Below, in pieces: positions 23,325 through 33,421 of a stretch of 64,000 nucleotides of DNA. Below the pieces are notes generated by a model. That model was not told where the DNA came from, searched no databases, and saw only the letters and a program-made list of their open reading frames with translations. The position numbers and the translations under genes were made by a program. The stretch comes from Exophiala sp. HKRS030 (lineage: Eukaryota > Ascomycota > Eurotiomycetes > Chaetothyriales > Herpotrichiellaceae): assembly GCA_023897205.1 (NCBI GenBank), contig JAHWDD010000003.1, forward strand, positions 3,351,665 through 3,415,664, given 5' to 3'. The first letter of the stretch is position 1. Each line of letters begins with the position of its first letter.

Positions 23325-26300
23325 ATGGCCACGCTCGAAGACCTAAAGCGAGCCCTGAGGCAGTATACCAACACTTTGAGATTGTCCTCACAGCGACCAT
23401 TGTCCGACGCCGAATACAAGATCGGCTTTGAGATCTTACTTCAAGGCCCAGGACAGACCACGTATGAAGAATTCATATTTCCTCAGCTGTCTCAGCTTTT
23501 CTCTCCACTTTTCGCTTCACGATCACATATATCGGCACTGGAAATACGACCTGGTCCCAAAAGCGTCCTTGGGTCTTTACCCTTACGCCTGAGACACAAG
23601 ATCAGAAGATACACCGCGTTCGAGCCTAATGACTTTTTTGCTACAAGTTTGGAGGAATGTCTTGACTCTAGGTCTCGGTCAGAGGCACCCTTGCCTTGCC
23701 TAGAAGAACAGCCCGATGTTCGACGAATACCATTCGATCTTGATGTCGGTTCTGGAAGCGAGGCCACACAAAGCTCAGCACGCAAGGAAAAGTATGATAT
23801 TATCTTATTTTGTCACAGTATGTACGGCATGAGTCCAAAGCAAGATTTTATCAAGCAAGCGTTGGACATGCTCGCTCAGCAGCCAGAAGGTGGTTTGGTA
23901 GTTATTTTCCATCGCGAGACTGCTCTAAATTTGGATGGTTTGGTATGCCATCGAACTGCTTCTTTCCCTACTGGAAAAATCCGCGTGGCTGATAATCACA
24001 CGATACTCGACTATTTTGCTCGTTTCATTGCGGGATTTGTCATGGTTGATGATGACCTCGATCAAGTTATCCAATCCAGGTTGCGTGAAATCTGCCGCAG
24101 CTTGGGCCGGCACGAGCAAGACTACCCTGACCATCTGGCTTTTAGCTCGCCTGAACAGATGATTGCTTTTACTCAACATGCAGCCGCGCTACCGAAATTA
24201 ACGGCACAAGTATCATCGATCAATGCGGACAGAGTCGTCAAAAATCGGGAGGCTCTTATTAAGCACTCCACATCGATTCTGAGGCCGACAGATCTACGGG
24301 AGGTCCAGCTTTGCGTCCGTTGGGCTCTGAAGCATGGAACAGGGTTGACCGTTGTTGGTGGTGGTCACAGTGGCAATTGTCTACAATCGAATGTTCTTGC
24401 GGTCGACATGGGCGCTTTTGATCAAATACATGTCATTACACAGAACTATCAGGGAGCAGTTTCTGGTCCTGACGATGGGGCTCCATTTGTCGTTGCGGAA
24501 GCAGGGTGCAAGACCGGAGACATCATTCGCACAAGCTTGGCAGCAGGATTGACAATACCTCTTGGAGCTCGTCCAAGCGTAGGTGCGGGACTGTGGCTAC
24601 AAGGTGGCATCGGGCACCTTGCCAGGCTTCATGGGCTCTCGTCTGATGCTATTGTCGGCGCGGTTATTGTCAGTGTCACTGATGGCAGAGTTCTGCGCAT
24701 CGGCCAGATTCCAAGTCAGCAATGTCCCCCCGATGCTGTTCGACCACAAAATGAATCTGATCTGCTATGGGCCATCAAAGGTGCCGGAACTAACTTTGGC
24801 ATCGTGGTCAGTGTGACTTTCAAGGCTAGCCTAGCGCCTATGTACCTGGTCCGAAACTCGTTCATCCCACTCAAAGACCCTCTTGAGGCACGGCTGAGGC
24901 TCAGCGAGTTTGATGGTCTTGTGGCCAGTCAGTTGCCCCAGAATTGCTCGGCAGATGCATATCTATATTGGGATGGTGGTCAGCTGAACCTTGCTGTGAC
25001 CAAGTTCGAGTATTCCACGACGGGGCTACCCTTTTCAGAATCTCCGGGCATCGCCGAAGGAGCAATATGGCAGTCGGAACATGAGCAAAAAGTCGTCGAT
25101 AGTGTGGGCTTGTTCGATACCGAATTGTACGTGTCCAGAATGCATGGCGGCCACAGTGGATCACGGACACATTCGTTCAAGCGATGCTTGTTTTTCAAAG
25201 AAATTGGAGAAGCGAGCATTGTCAAACGCCTCGTTTCCGCCATGGAAGATCCTCCCTCCCCTCTCTGCTATCTCCATTTCTTGCAAGGCGGAGGAGCAAT
25301 CAGTGATGTTACGGCTGATGCCACGGCGTTTGGTTGTCGAGACTGGGACTTCGCCTGTGTGATCACGGCTGTGTGGCCCGTGAAGAAGATAACAGAATAG
25401 CGAAGTCTGCCATAGACTGGGTGTATGATGTCGTCAGGACCTTAATGCCCTTCAGTGCAGGAGCTTACGCTGCAGACCTCGGACCTGATCCGAGAGATGC
25501 TCCATTGGCAGCCAAAGCTTTTGGTCGAAATCGGGACCGCCTGGCTCGTCTCAAACTTATCATGGATCCACACAACATGCTGGCATACGCCTGTCCTTTG
25601 CCCAAAACTACTGCGAAATTGAAACTAATCATCCTGGTGACTGGCCAAAGCTGCGCCGGGAAGGACTATTGTGCCGCCAACTGGGCCTCTGCATTCGCCA
25701 ATTACAGCCACAAGAACTTGAAGACAAGTGTAGTTAGCATCAGCGATACAATCAAGCGAGAATATGCGGCAGCCACAGGCGCTAACCTTGGTAGGCTGCA
25801 ATGGAACCGTGCCTATAAGGAGAAACATCGACAAGCCTTGACAACTTTTTTCCTGAACAAAGTATCGCAACACCCGCGCCTACCACAAGAAACTTTTCTG
25901 AACGTGGTAGCTGACGCCATAGATGTGGATGTGCTGATTATCACTGGCATGAGGGACGAGGCGCCAGGTGTAACATTTGCACCTTTGGTGCCTGATATCA
26001 GATTGGTCGAAGTCCGTGTTCAAGCCACCGAAAAGATAAGGCAGTCTCGCCTGGGAATCTCCAGCGAATATGAAACCTGCGACTACCAGAGTCAAACTAA
26101 CAGTAATAATGGTGGCACATCAGAGACAACAAAAATGAATTATCAACCAGCTCTCGTCTTTGAGAACAATACGACTGGAGAAGTGACTGTGAGGAAATTT
26201 GCGGAATTACGCTTGCTCCCATTCGTGCACGAAGACCTGCAACGACTAGCAGATATGGTGTGCTCGACACCAGATTTTCCGCGTCCTGGCATCCAGTTTC

Positions 26301-26815
26301 GCCATGTGCTCAACATCTCCCAGCAGCCTGGTGGGCTTCCCCTATGTACGACTCTGTTGAGAACACATTTTGCTGGGGATTGGGGCAAAGTCAATGCAAT
26401 AGTATGCTGCGAAGCAGGCGGTTTCGTCTATGCCCCTGCATTGGCGTCACAAGTCAACGTCCCTCTGGCATTGGTTCGTGATTCCGGGAAGCTTCCTCCA
26501 CCGACAGTGACCGTTGTCAAGCACTCTTCTTACATCTCGGCAGAAGAATCCGTCAATTCGAAGAACAAGCGAATCGAGCTGCAGTGTGGCGTTGTCCGTG
26601 AAGGGGGAGCAGTGGTGGTAGTGGACGATGTCATTTCCTCCGGGGAGACTCTTTGCGCGGTGCTACAACTCTTAAAAGAAGCTGGCATTCGCATGGAGGA
26701 TGTCAATGTGATGGCCGTGGTCGAATTTCCTGTTCACCGCGGTAGAGAACTGCTACTCCAGCGTGGGTTTGGAGTAGTCAAAGTCCAAAGTCTTTTGGTT
26801 TTGGGCGGTGTTTAA
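23325..26815 (+). CDS. Four-part fusion: methyltransferase-like, FAD oxidase, PMVK-like kinase, APRT-like phosphoribosyltransferase
   Basis: Apparently a single exon, 1163 residues after restoring one C in the run 25377-25379, which turns VWP plus a stop into VWPREEDNRIAK. Residues 1-240: SAM-methyltransferase-like, with motif I ISALEIRPGPKSVLG, YTAFEPNDFF and DIILFCHSMYGM. Residues about 300-760: berberine-bridge (VAO-type) FAD oxidase, with LRPTDLREVQLCVRWA, VVGGGHSGNC, LGARPSVGAGLWLQGGIGHL, LLWAIKGAGTNFGIV and the C-terminal AFGRNRDRLARLKLIMDPHN. Residues about 765-960: P-loop kinase GQSCAGKD with SDTIKREYA, YKEKHRQAL and IITGMRDE, the pattern of animal-type phosphomevalonate kinase. Residues about 980-1163: phosphoribosyltransferase with FPRPGIQF, EAGGFVYAPALA and the PRPP loop VVVVDDVISSGETL, closest to adenine phosphoribosyltransferase. 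The FAD part lacks an obvious signal peptide, so the protein is probably cytosolic. The joint reaction is unknown. Confidence 0.85.
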
Positions 26816-27086
26816 AAAGACGAAGAGACCGAGTTATTCTCACGCTGGTGACCAGGATGTGCTACTAAGACATTTGAGTTACGACAAAAAAGGGTGATAT
26901 CTTGAGTGTCTTGATAGGTTAATTTCATAATGATTTTACTTCACTCAGAGACTGCATAACTCCATTTTGTAAATACACTTTATCGCGCCTTCCCCTGCTA
27001 ATCGTAGACATGTTTATACAGTATTGTTAAATTCTCATATGCCCTGTTTGCGATAATCAAGCTCAAAAAAATGATGACTAAGTCTC

Positions 27087-29900
27087 TTACGGACGTCTCG
27101 CCACGTCGGCTGCGGTGAGTTCTTCGGAGATACGATCAGCCAGCTCAGCTAATTGATCCTGTTCGCTGGTGGTTTCTGTCAGAATGCCCGACAACTGTGG
27201 TGGAGATGTCGGCGGGCTATCCGCCATGGTGACGCTGGGCGTGCTATTGGACGTGAAATCCACGTCAACGTAAATGCTGAATTCAGCAACGGTCGAGAAG
27301 TTTCTCCTCTGTTGTTGATCATCTGACAGCGAAGACGTCCGTCGTCGTGGGCCGAGGACTGCAGAACCCAATGTTGAGCTTATTGCTGACGAGGGACCAG
27401 GCGCCGGGTGAATAGCATCCGTCATCACGATATCGTCGACGCTATGAGCTGATCCATGGCCAAATGGTTGAGTAGGCAACGAAGGATTGTGCAACTGTTG
27501 GAAATCATTAGCGGCTGGTGGGGGTTGGAAAGCCTGATACAACGATATGACGTCCGCTGGCTCAATCCCTTCACACACAACTGGAGGCTCATCGGTCATG
27601 TCTGCGGCTTCCTCGGAGTCAAAGGCAGTTGGGATATTGCCAATGGTGTCGGTACGGGCCGTATCCCAAGGTGTTCTGAGGGTCAGGGTATAACTGTACA
27701 CTTCAAGGAGTGCTACACGAAGTCGACATCGCAATCTGATGAATGGGATCGACTGCATGCCCGTCATCGATAATAGGTTATGCTCCCATTGATCACGACC
27801 AATTTGGTCGATGCAAGTATTCATTTCACGATAGACTTCATCGAGTGGGGCCATGAATAGCACTGATGGCGCCACCGAATCCAAGGATGGCAATTCCTGC
27901 AGGAAGATCAGTCCATGTCTCAAACCCAAGTAAGTGTCTGTGAATAACCTGATGTCGGCTACAAAGCCCCGATCCCACGCTGTCAGCCACGCTACGACCG
28001 ATGGATGAGACTCAACGCCGTGTGAGTGGATGTTGTGGAATAGGTTCGCCTCTGCTTTGACAAGATTTTTTGCGAGTTGGTCTCTGGTTTTCCACAGAGG
28101 CCAGTAATGAGAATTATCAGTCGCCCATTGGCGAAAGGTATCGTGGAAGGCAACCATAGGTTCGATAGCGTGCTCGGCGAACACAGTCTCATCCATGGTG
28201 GCAGGAAGGTCAGCGAATGGGAACGCCGCTAAATTGTCATACCACTCACGGAAACCCTCATAGAGACGATCGTTTCGATTGCTTCGCACTCGTGAAGGCT
28301 CGAAAAGACCGCTCACGGCTCCGGTAATCAAGGCAATAAACCGCGGCCCGAAAGGAGTGACGGAAGGAATCGCAAGGCTGTTTGCGCTGCGTCGGGCTTG
28401 AAAGGTCTGCAGAGTATCAAAAATTCGGCGAGCTGCAAGGTTCGCAACAAAGTAGTCGAAATCTGCGAACCTTAAACGCATATTTCCGTATCTCATCTCC
28501 AGTCGGTCCACCACATGGGGGTCATCCATCTTCTGCAACGCAACAAGGATCTCGGCAGTCATCTCGGCGCTGACCGGGACGGGTCTGAGCGGTGCCGAAT
28601 TGCTCTGACGGAGGGCTTGTGCCAAGGAATGGGCATTCCAAACGGGCGACTGGTCCTCCTGATACGTCAGGCGTAGCTCAGAGTTCCTTCGGAATTCTTC
28701 CAGCAGTGCTCTCACTGTAGGGCCCATGCTGAGGTCAATTTGATCAAGGGGAGTCGATTCGCGGGTATTCACGTCCCGAAATACCTGCCAGACTTGAACA
28801 TGCGAGAAGAGCCGTTGTTGACTGGCAGATGAGAGAATGTCTCTGATACGGCGACTATCGCGAGGTTCAAATTGTTCGAGTTCTAGATCCCCGATGTAAG
28901 GTCCGGAATTATTATTAGGAAAATGAGCGAAGAGGTAATCCAGAATGTCGTCCAATGTATACTTATCAATTGGCGGCGCTGGACACGGTGGCCAATAGGC
29001 TTGTTTTTGTTCCGGAACACCGGCAGGGTTGGCCCTAGCTGGTGAGGTGGGAAGTGTAGATGTTTCCTCGTCAGTTTCAGTGGTGCGGGCTGCGGCCTGT
29101 CGACTGTCCGTCTGGACTGGGACACCTGGTGCATTTGACCTGCTACCATACATTGGTGGACTAGCACCAGGAGAATAATCGGGCGGATTTGGAGTCCAAG
29201 ATGCTGGAAAGAATGGTGGGTGATGTCCCTGTATGTCATTTACTTCTCGGGGATGACGGAGCACTAAACCTCTATAGACTGGTCGTGGCGAATAAGCTGG
29301 TGGTGGAACCGCAAATGCAACGCGTGTGTCCTGCGCTTCAGAAATGTGCGTAGGCAGCGATTGCAAGTGGCGTCCAGGGTGTGGCATTCGGGAAGTCCCA
29401 ACAGGCTCAATAAATCTGCCATGATTATCAGTCGGGAGTGTTTCGGTCCATCTCTCGATGATCTCATCCACGTCTTTGTCTCGCAGTATAAACCCATACT
29501 GCATATATATTCGATCTGCAATGAAATCTGAGTGCTGAGAGCGGATGTCAACAACGTCGTGGAATATGCCGCTTGGAATGATCTTACCTGGTACAACCTC
29601 ATAATGTGTTGATGGAGGATCATGTGTCCAGATAAGCGTTTCGCCTGAGGGAACGTCCAGGTCAGTTAGTTCGAAATTTCGGTTCAAGACATCCTCTATT
29701 GCTTCGGGGTCAATTTCTCGATCCCATTCTTTACAAAACATGCCTGCAACTTGTTCACAACTTTCTGTGGAGACGAACAGGAATATGATCCGCTTCGCCA
29801 TGGCGATGCTGATGATATCATTAGTGGAGTTGAGGCGGAGCCTGGGCCATTTCAGGCTGTGAAACACCTCGAACTCGATTTGATCGTGATCGAAGAACAT
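27087..29900 (-). CDS. Large orphan protein with Pro-rich PY motifs
   Basis: One uninterrupted frame of 937 residues, far too long for chance, starting MFFDHDQIEFEV; a second ATG 33 codons in (MAKRIIFLF) is an equally good start. I recognise no domain. Residues about 30-165 look globular (CEQVAGMFCKEWDREIDPE, YGFILRDKDVDEIIERW). Residues about 195-320 are Pro-rich and disordered and contain PPxY motifs (PPPAYSP, NPPDYSPG), which bind WW domains of Nedd4/Rsp5-type ligases. Residues about 320-760 are alpha-helical. The last 150 residues are Ser/Thr-rich and acidic. No transmembrane segment, signal peptide or transposase/ATPase motif is seen. It lies convergent to the fusion gene, with 271 nt between them. 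Confidence 0.75.
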   Translation of the reverse strand: MFFDHDQIEFEVFHSLKWPRLRLNSTNDIISIAMAKRIIFLFVSTESCEQVAGMFCKEWDREIDPEAIEDVLNRNFELTDLDVPSGETLIWTHDPPSTHYEVVPGKIIPSGIFHDVVDIRSQHSDFIADRIYMQYGFILRDKDVDEIIERWTETLPTDNHGRFIEPVGTSRMPHPGRHLQSLPTHISEAQDTRVAFAVPPPAYSPRPVYRGLVLRHPREVNDIQGHHPPFFPASWTPNPPDYSPGASPPMYGSRSNAPGVPVQTDSRQAAARTTETDEETSTLPTSPARANPAGVPEQKQAYWPPCPAPPIDKYTLDDILDYLFAHFPNNNSGPYIGDLELEQFEPRDSRRIRDILSSASQQRLFSHVQVWQVFRDVNTRESTPLDQIDLSMGPTVRALLEEFRRNSELRLTYQEDQSPVWNAHSLAQALRQSNSAPLRPVPVSAEMTAEILVALQKMDDPHVVDRLEMRYGNMRLRFADFDYFVANLAARRIFDTLQTFQARRSANSLAIPSVTPFGPRFIALITGAVSGLFEPSRVRSNRNDRLYEGFREWYDNLAAFPFADLPATMDETVFAEHAIEPMVAFHDTFRQWATDNSHYWPLWKTRDQLAKNLVKAEANLFHNIHSHGVESHPSVVAWLTAWDRGFVADIRLFTDTYLGLRHGLIFLQELPSLDSVAPSVLFMAPLDEVYREMNTCIDQIGRDQWEHNLLSMTGMQSIPFIRLRCRLRVALLEVYSYTLTLRTPWDTARTDTIGNIPTAFDSEEAADMTDEPPVVCEGIEPADVISLYQAFQPPPAANDFQQLHNPSLPTQPFGHGSAHSVDDIVMTDAIHPAPGPSSAISSTLGSAVLGPRRRTSSLSDDQQQRRNFSTVAEFSIYVDVDFTSNSTPSVTMADSPPTSPPQLSGILTETTSEQDQLAELADRISEELTAADVARRP

Positions 29901-30876
29901 GCTCGATATATCTTTGGTTGTAAAATGTCAGTGGATAATTTAGGGTGAGTTGATAAGAAGACTTGAATGCTAGTCAGTATTGCTTGTGGTAAGCTTGCAA
30001 AGTTGCACCGGAATCGCAGAGGCAATCAAGCCATTTCAATACCATCATGTTGATCAATCGAGCATTGAAGGCTTTGTTCCAAATTAGTGAGGGTCGCGAC
30101 GAACTGAAAGGCATGCTCTTTGTGCCGAAGATGCCTTCATTGTTGATAACTGAGCGCAGGCAATCCGACTCCATAGCCGGACAACGTTGATTCTCAACAA
30201 CAATGTATTCCCTCCGATTGTGTAAACCCGCCATGTTGGATATCTTTGTTGGTATTCAATGTTCATGGACAAGAGTATTGTTCTGAAGAACAAAAACATC
30301 CTAAAGTGGATATTGGAACAAAAGAAAGAACTCTCATGATGCTAGAGACTCGCGTGTGTGAACGTTATAAGGGTACGTTGACCTGCCATAGAATGGTGAT
30401 CATGTAATAATTGATGACATGAATTCCGGTAAAGATGTGGAGAAGGATTGATGGTCCTCAGTGGCCATTTCATATATATATATATATGTATTTATGTTTG
30501 TATGTATGTATGTCTGCGGAAAATCATTCAAGCGCGTTCAAGTGTTTGTACCACTCCTAACTTGGCAGCCTCATCAACCAATGGCTTCTCGCTTGGGTTG
30601 AGGCTTGATCACGTGATATCTCATGGATCCGTGACTCACGATCGCTCAAGTGCGACTGACTGGCTGCGAGGACTGCTGCGTTTCTTCACCAAATTTTTGG
30701 GGTCATTGGACAAGCGAGAGCTAGATAAGACTTTATCCATATGCACAACGAGGGCCTCCTAAAGGCCACGGTCGCTGAAAGCTTGCCTACATAATATGTA
30801 TCGGATGTTGTAAACACTAGAAGTTTATCAAATTCCTTCTATGAAATCCACAGACTTTTACCCTCCCGCGATAGCA
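29901..30876. other. Intergenic region between divergent genes
   Basis: About 1 kb lies between the orphan gene and the reductase-like gene, so both promoters should be here. It includes a TA/GTAT microsatellite. Short frames at 29974-30299 (minus) and 30448-30762 (plus) are not supported as genes. Confidence 0.45.
30472..30513. repeat. TA and TATG/GTAT microsatellite
   Basis: Alternating AT for about 15 bases is followed by imperfect tetranucleotides (gtatttatgtttgtatgtat). It is simple-sequence, probably length-variable between strains, and sits about 0.4 kb upstream of the reductase-like gene. Confidence 0.85.
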
Positions 30877-31785
30877 ATGGCTTCGAACGACTCAAACATA
30901 AAATGTCTTGCTTTGCTAGGCTGTGGTACGTCCATAAGGCATGTGATTCAAGAGCAACCAAATTAATTTCTTACTAGGCCAGCTGGGTAAGATCATCTTG
31001 AGACGCCTGCTGCAAACGACCGACCGTGCCTCTCCATCGTACATAGCACGATTCGAAGCCACTGTGTCTCGAGACTCCACAGCTTTGCAGTTGTCCAAGG
31101 AGTTCACTGCATATGAAGACCGAGTGCAGATATCGGCCAGGGAAAACGTTGACGCAGCCTCGAAAGCAGACGTTGTGCTCCTGAGCATTCCTCCGAATCA
31201 GATTTTCAAATTATTCGACGAACCAGGCTTTGCTCAAGCATTGAGAGGCAAATTGATCATCAACGTCGTCGCTGGCGTTACAAATCAGCAGATAGGAAAT
31301 CTTCTGGGGACCTCAAACTCCGCGAACACGTACATCGTGAGCGCCATTCCCACTGTAGGCACACAAATTGGGCAATCAGCAACTTTGATAGAGCAAACCG
31401 AGGAGACACTACCGCCGCATATTCAAGCACACGTAGATGCCATCTTCAGCCCCTTGGGAAGCATTACACTGGTACCAACAGCGATTTACAATCGTGCAAT
31501 GGCGGTGTCAGCAGCCACACACGGGCTGATGACAATTCTCACGGATGCCCTCATCGATGGAGGAGCAGCGGCTGGACTCCCACGGCAGGTCATGCTTGAT
31601 GTGGTCAGTCACTCGATCCGCGGATACTCTACCATGCTTGCCGAGGGTATGATAATGCAACGCTGAAAGAGGCCATGTTGATACCTAATGGCTTTACCGT
31701 GAGGTCAATTCTTGCATTTGAGAGGAAAGGCTTGCGCTCGGCAATAAGCGACACCCTGGTTGAGACTGTTCGATTGACGGAATAA
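30877..31785 (+). CDS. Pyrroline-5-carboxylate-reductase-like (ProC family) oxidoreductase
   Basis: Two exons: 30877-30925 and 30978-31785, about 285 residues; an in-frame ATG at 30841 would add 12. The N-terminus is a Rossmann NAD(P) site (CLALLGCGQLGKIILRRLL), with ADVVLLSIPPNQ and LIINVVAGVT next. The AIPTVGTQIGQSATLI segment corresponds to the P5CR 'MPNTP' region, and the C-terminal helices (YNRAMAVSAATHGLMTIL, DGGAAAGLPRQV) match the dimerisation domain. One G seems lost at 31651 (ATG-GAT read as ATGAT). Restoring it replaces an early stop with DNATLKEAMLIPNGFTVRSI, ending at TAA 31783. The canonical proline-cycle motif (SPGGTT) is replaced by IPNGFT, so this is probably a divergent paralogue with another imine substrate rather than housekeeping Pro3. 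Confidence 0.78.
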
Positions 31786-31871
31786 AGCAGCAAATAGCTG
31801 CGTAGATCTTTGAGCCTCGCGGCCTAGTCCTGTTTATTCTGATGCAGATGGACACACATACGAGGCATGAT

Positions 31872-32639
31872 TTAAACCGAGCCCTTGCGTCCAATCTCGT
31901 CACTAGCGCCCATCAAATGATTCATCCTCCGAATAAACTCCTTCTCCATCTCAATCTCAGCATGTCTCTGCAGCGTCTTCTGCATATCAGCGTCAATTTC
32001 ACTCATCGCCCTCATCCGTGCCGCATCAACCGGATTGCCTTGGCCCATTCTCTGCTCTTTTAGTAATGTATCCCTCTTACTCGCAAGGTTCATGGCCGCA
32101 GTCAACAGCTCTCTCTCCTGCACATCCGCCTTGTGCAATCTGGCCTCTGTTGCTGCTGCCGCATTCCTTTCTCGCTCCTTCTGTAATTGCAGAGCAGTCT
32201 TGGTGCTCTGCGCGCCATACTCAATACTCCCGATTGTGGTTGGGAACATGGTGGTATTTCTGTCCTTTTTCGATTTCTTGCCCAGAAACAGACTTATTCT
32301 ATTTCCAGCATTCTTCCCCTTCTCATCTTCATTGATTTTGACTCGGTCCTTCGACACTCTTTTGGACTTTGTGGGCTTCTCCATTGTCTTTTGGTTGTCG
32401 GCTATGTTGTGCACGATTTCTTCTACAACTTCGCGGGTCCGTACTCCGGAGTACTGCAGGACCAGGGCAATGACACTATCGGGTTCCTTGCCGGAAGTTA
32501 GCAGCTCGGTGATCCGCCAGTATGCAGGCAGTGGAATTTCGTGATTACAGATCGTGATGGTTGGGATGTCGCGAAAGTTGGGACTGGGAGACAATAGGAT
32601 CTCAAGTGCTGCTGCGTTGGATGAAACTAATGTGGACAT
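31872..32639 (-). CDS. Hypothetical coiled-coil protein
   Basis: Single intact frame, 255 residues, ATG start MSTLVSSNAAALEIL. Residues 1-85 look folded (FRDIPTITICNHEIPLPAYW, EPDSVIALVLQYSGVRT). A Lys-rich linker follows, with a basic cluster (KSKKDRN). Residues about 150-245 form a charged helix with coiled-coil periodicity (LQLQKERERNAAAATEARLH, ADMQKTLQRHAEIEMEKEFI). I do not recognise a family. The length and codon pattern support a real gene. It is convergent with the reductase-like gene, with only 86 nt between stops. Confidence 0.65.
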   Translation of the reverse strand: MSTLVSSNAAALEILLSPSPNFRDIPTITICNHEIPLPAYWRITELLTSGKEPDSVIALVLQYSGVRTREVVEEIVHNIADNQKTMEKPTKSKRVSKDRVKINEDEKGKNAGNRISLFLGKKSKKDRNTTMFPTTIGSIEYGAQSTKTALQLQKERERNAAAATEARLHKADVQERELLTAAMNLASKRDTLLKEQRMGQGNPVDAARMRAMSEIDADMQKTLQRHAEIEMEKEFIRRMNHLMGASDEIGRKGSV

Positions 32640-33421
32640 TCTGCTAAGTGATTTTGTACTTGAAGGCTCAGACCCTTCGGTTTATGTTTGCGTAGAGTTC
32701 AAAGGCTCAGTCATCCAAGAGTTGCCAACCGAACTCTGATGAAGGCAATTAGTTCAGCATTTTTGTTGTTGATTACGCGACCAAGGATGGAGGTCTCAAT
32801 CATGCCAGCTGAGAGGCGGGGAGTGAACACTTTCTTTGTTCTTTTCGTTCCATATCATCACTGTCTCGGTGAGAGCATGAAATCCGCTGGGGTCGGAAGC
32901 GGCCAGAACACGTATAGACAAAGGCGTGGAGGATGATTGATGACACCCGAATTTCTCTGGCGGGGCTTTGTTCTATGAACGCACTGGTATCAACACAAAG
33001 GGTTTGCGCGAAGCTCGGATGCAAGGTCCCGAATCATCAGAGGACATTTCAATGAATGGTGCGTTTTGTAATTGTATCATTCGTCTGCATGTCGCAATGA
33101 CGTAAATGGAGATATCCAGCATCACTCTGAACTAGTAAACATAGACCATGAATGCCAAATTTTGGAGCCAATGCGCTGATCCAATGTAAGGATGCAAAGG
33201 CCCGTTGCTTGCATTGACCAATACGATAACAAGGGAGACCACATTCCCCTGAAATTTGATCATCAAACACAGAATGACGCATTGATAACAAGAACAGAAA
33301 ATTAAACATCTTATTATCGAAGAGAAATTTGGTAGTGCTGGCATTCCTGAGGTAGCTTCAACCTGTCTTGATAGATGATTGGAAGTGTATTCGGCGACCG
33401 AAATTTGCAAAACGCAGTTCT
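32640..33421. other. Intergenic region
   Basis: It lies between two tandem minus-strand genes. Several short frames overlap on both strands without recognisable content. Nothing else is seen. Confidence 0.5.

Noticed and set aside
25370..25385. Programmed ribosomal frameshift in the fusion gene
   Set aside because: No slippery heptamer or obvious downstream structure, and the same kind of lesion occurs in many unrelated genes, so an error in the C run is simpler.
30472..30513. TA-rich tract as a TATA box for the reductase-like gene
   Set aside because: It is about 400 nt upstream and is a microsatellite; position and composition do not suit a core promoter.
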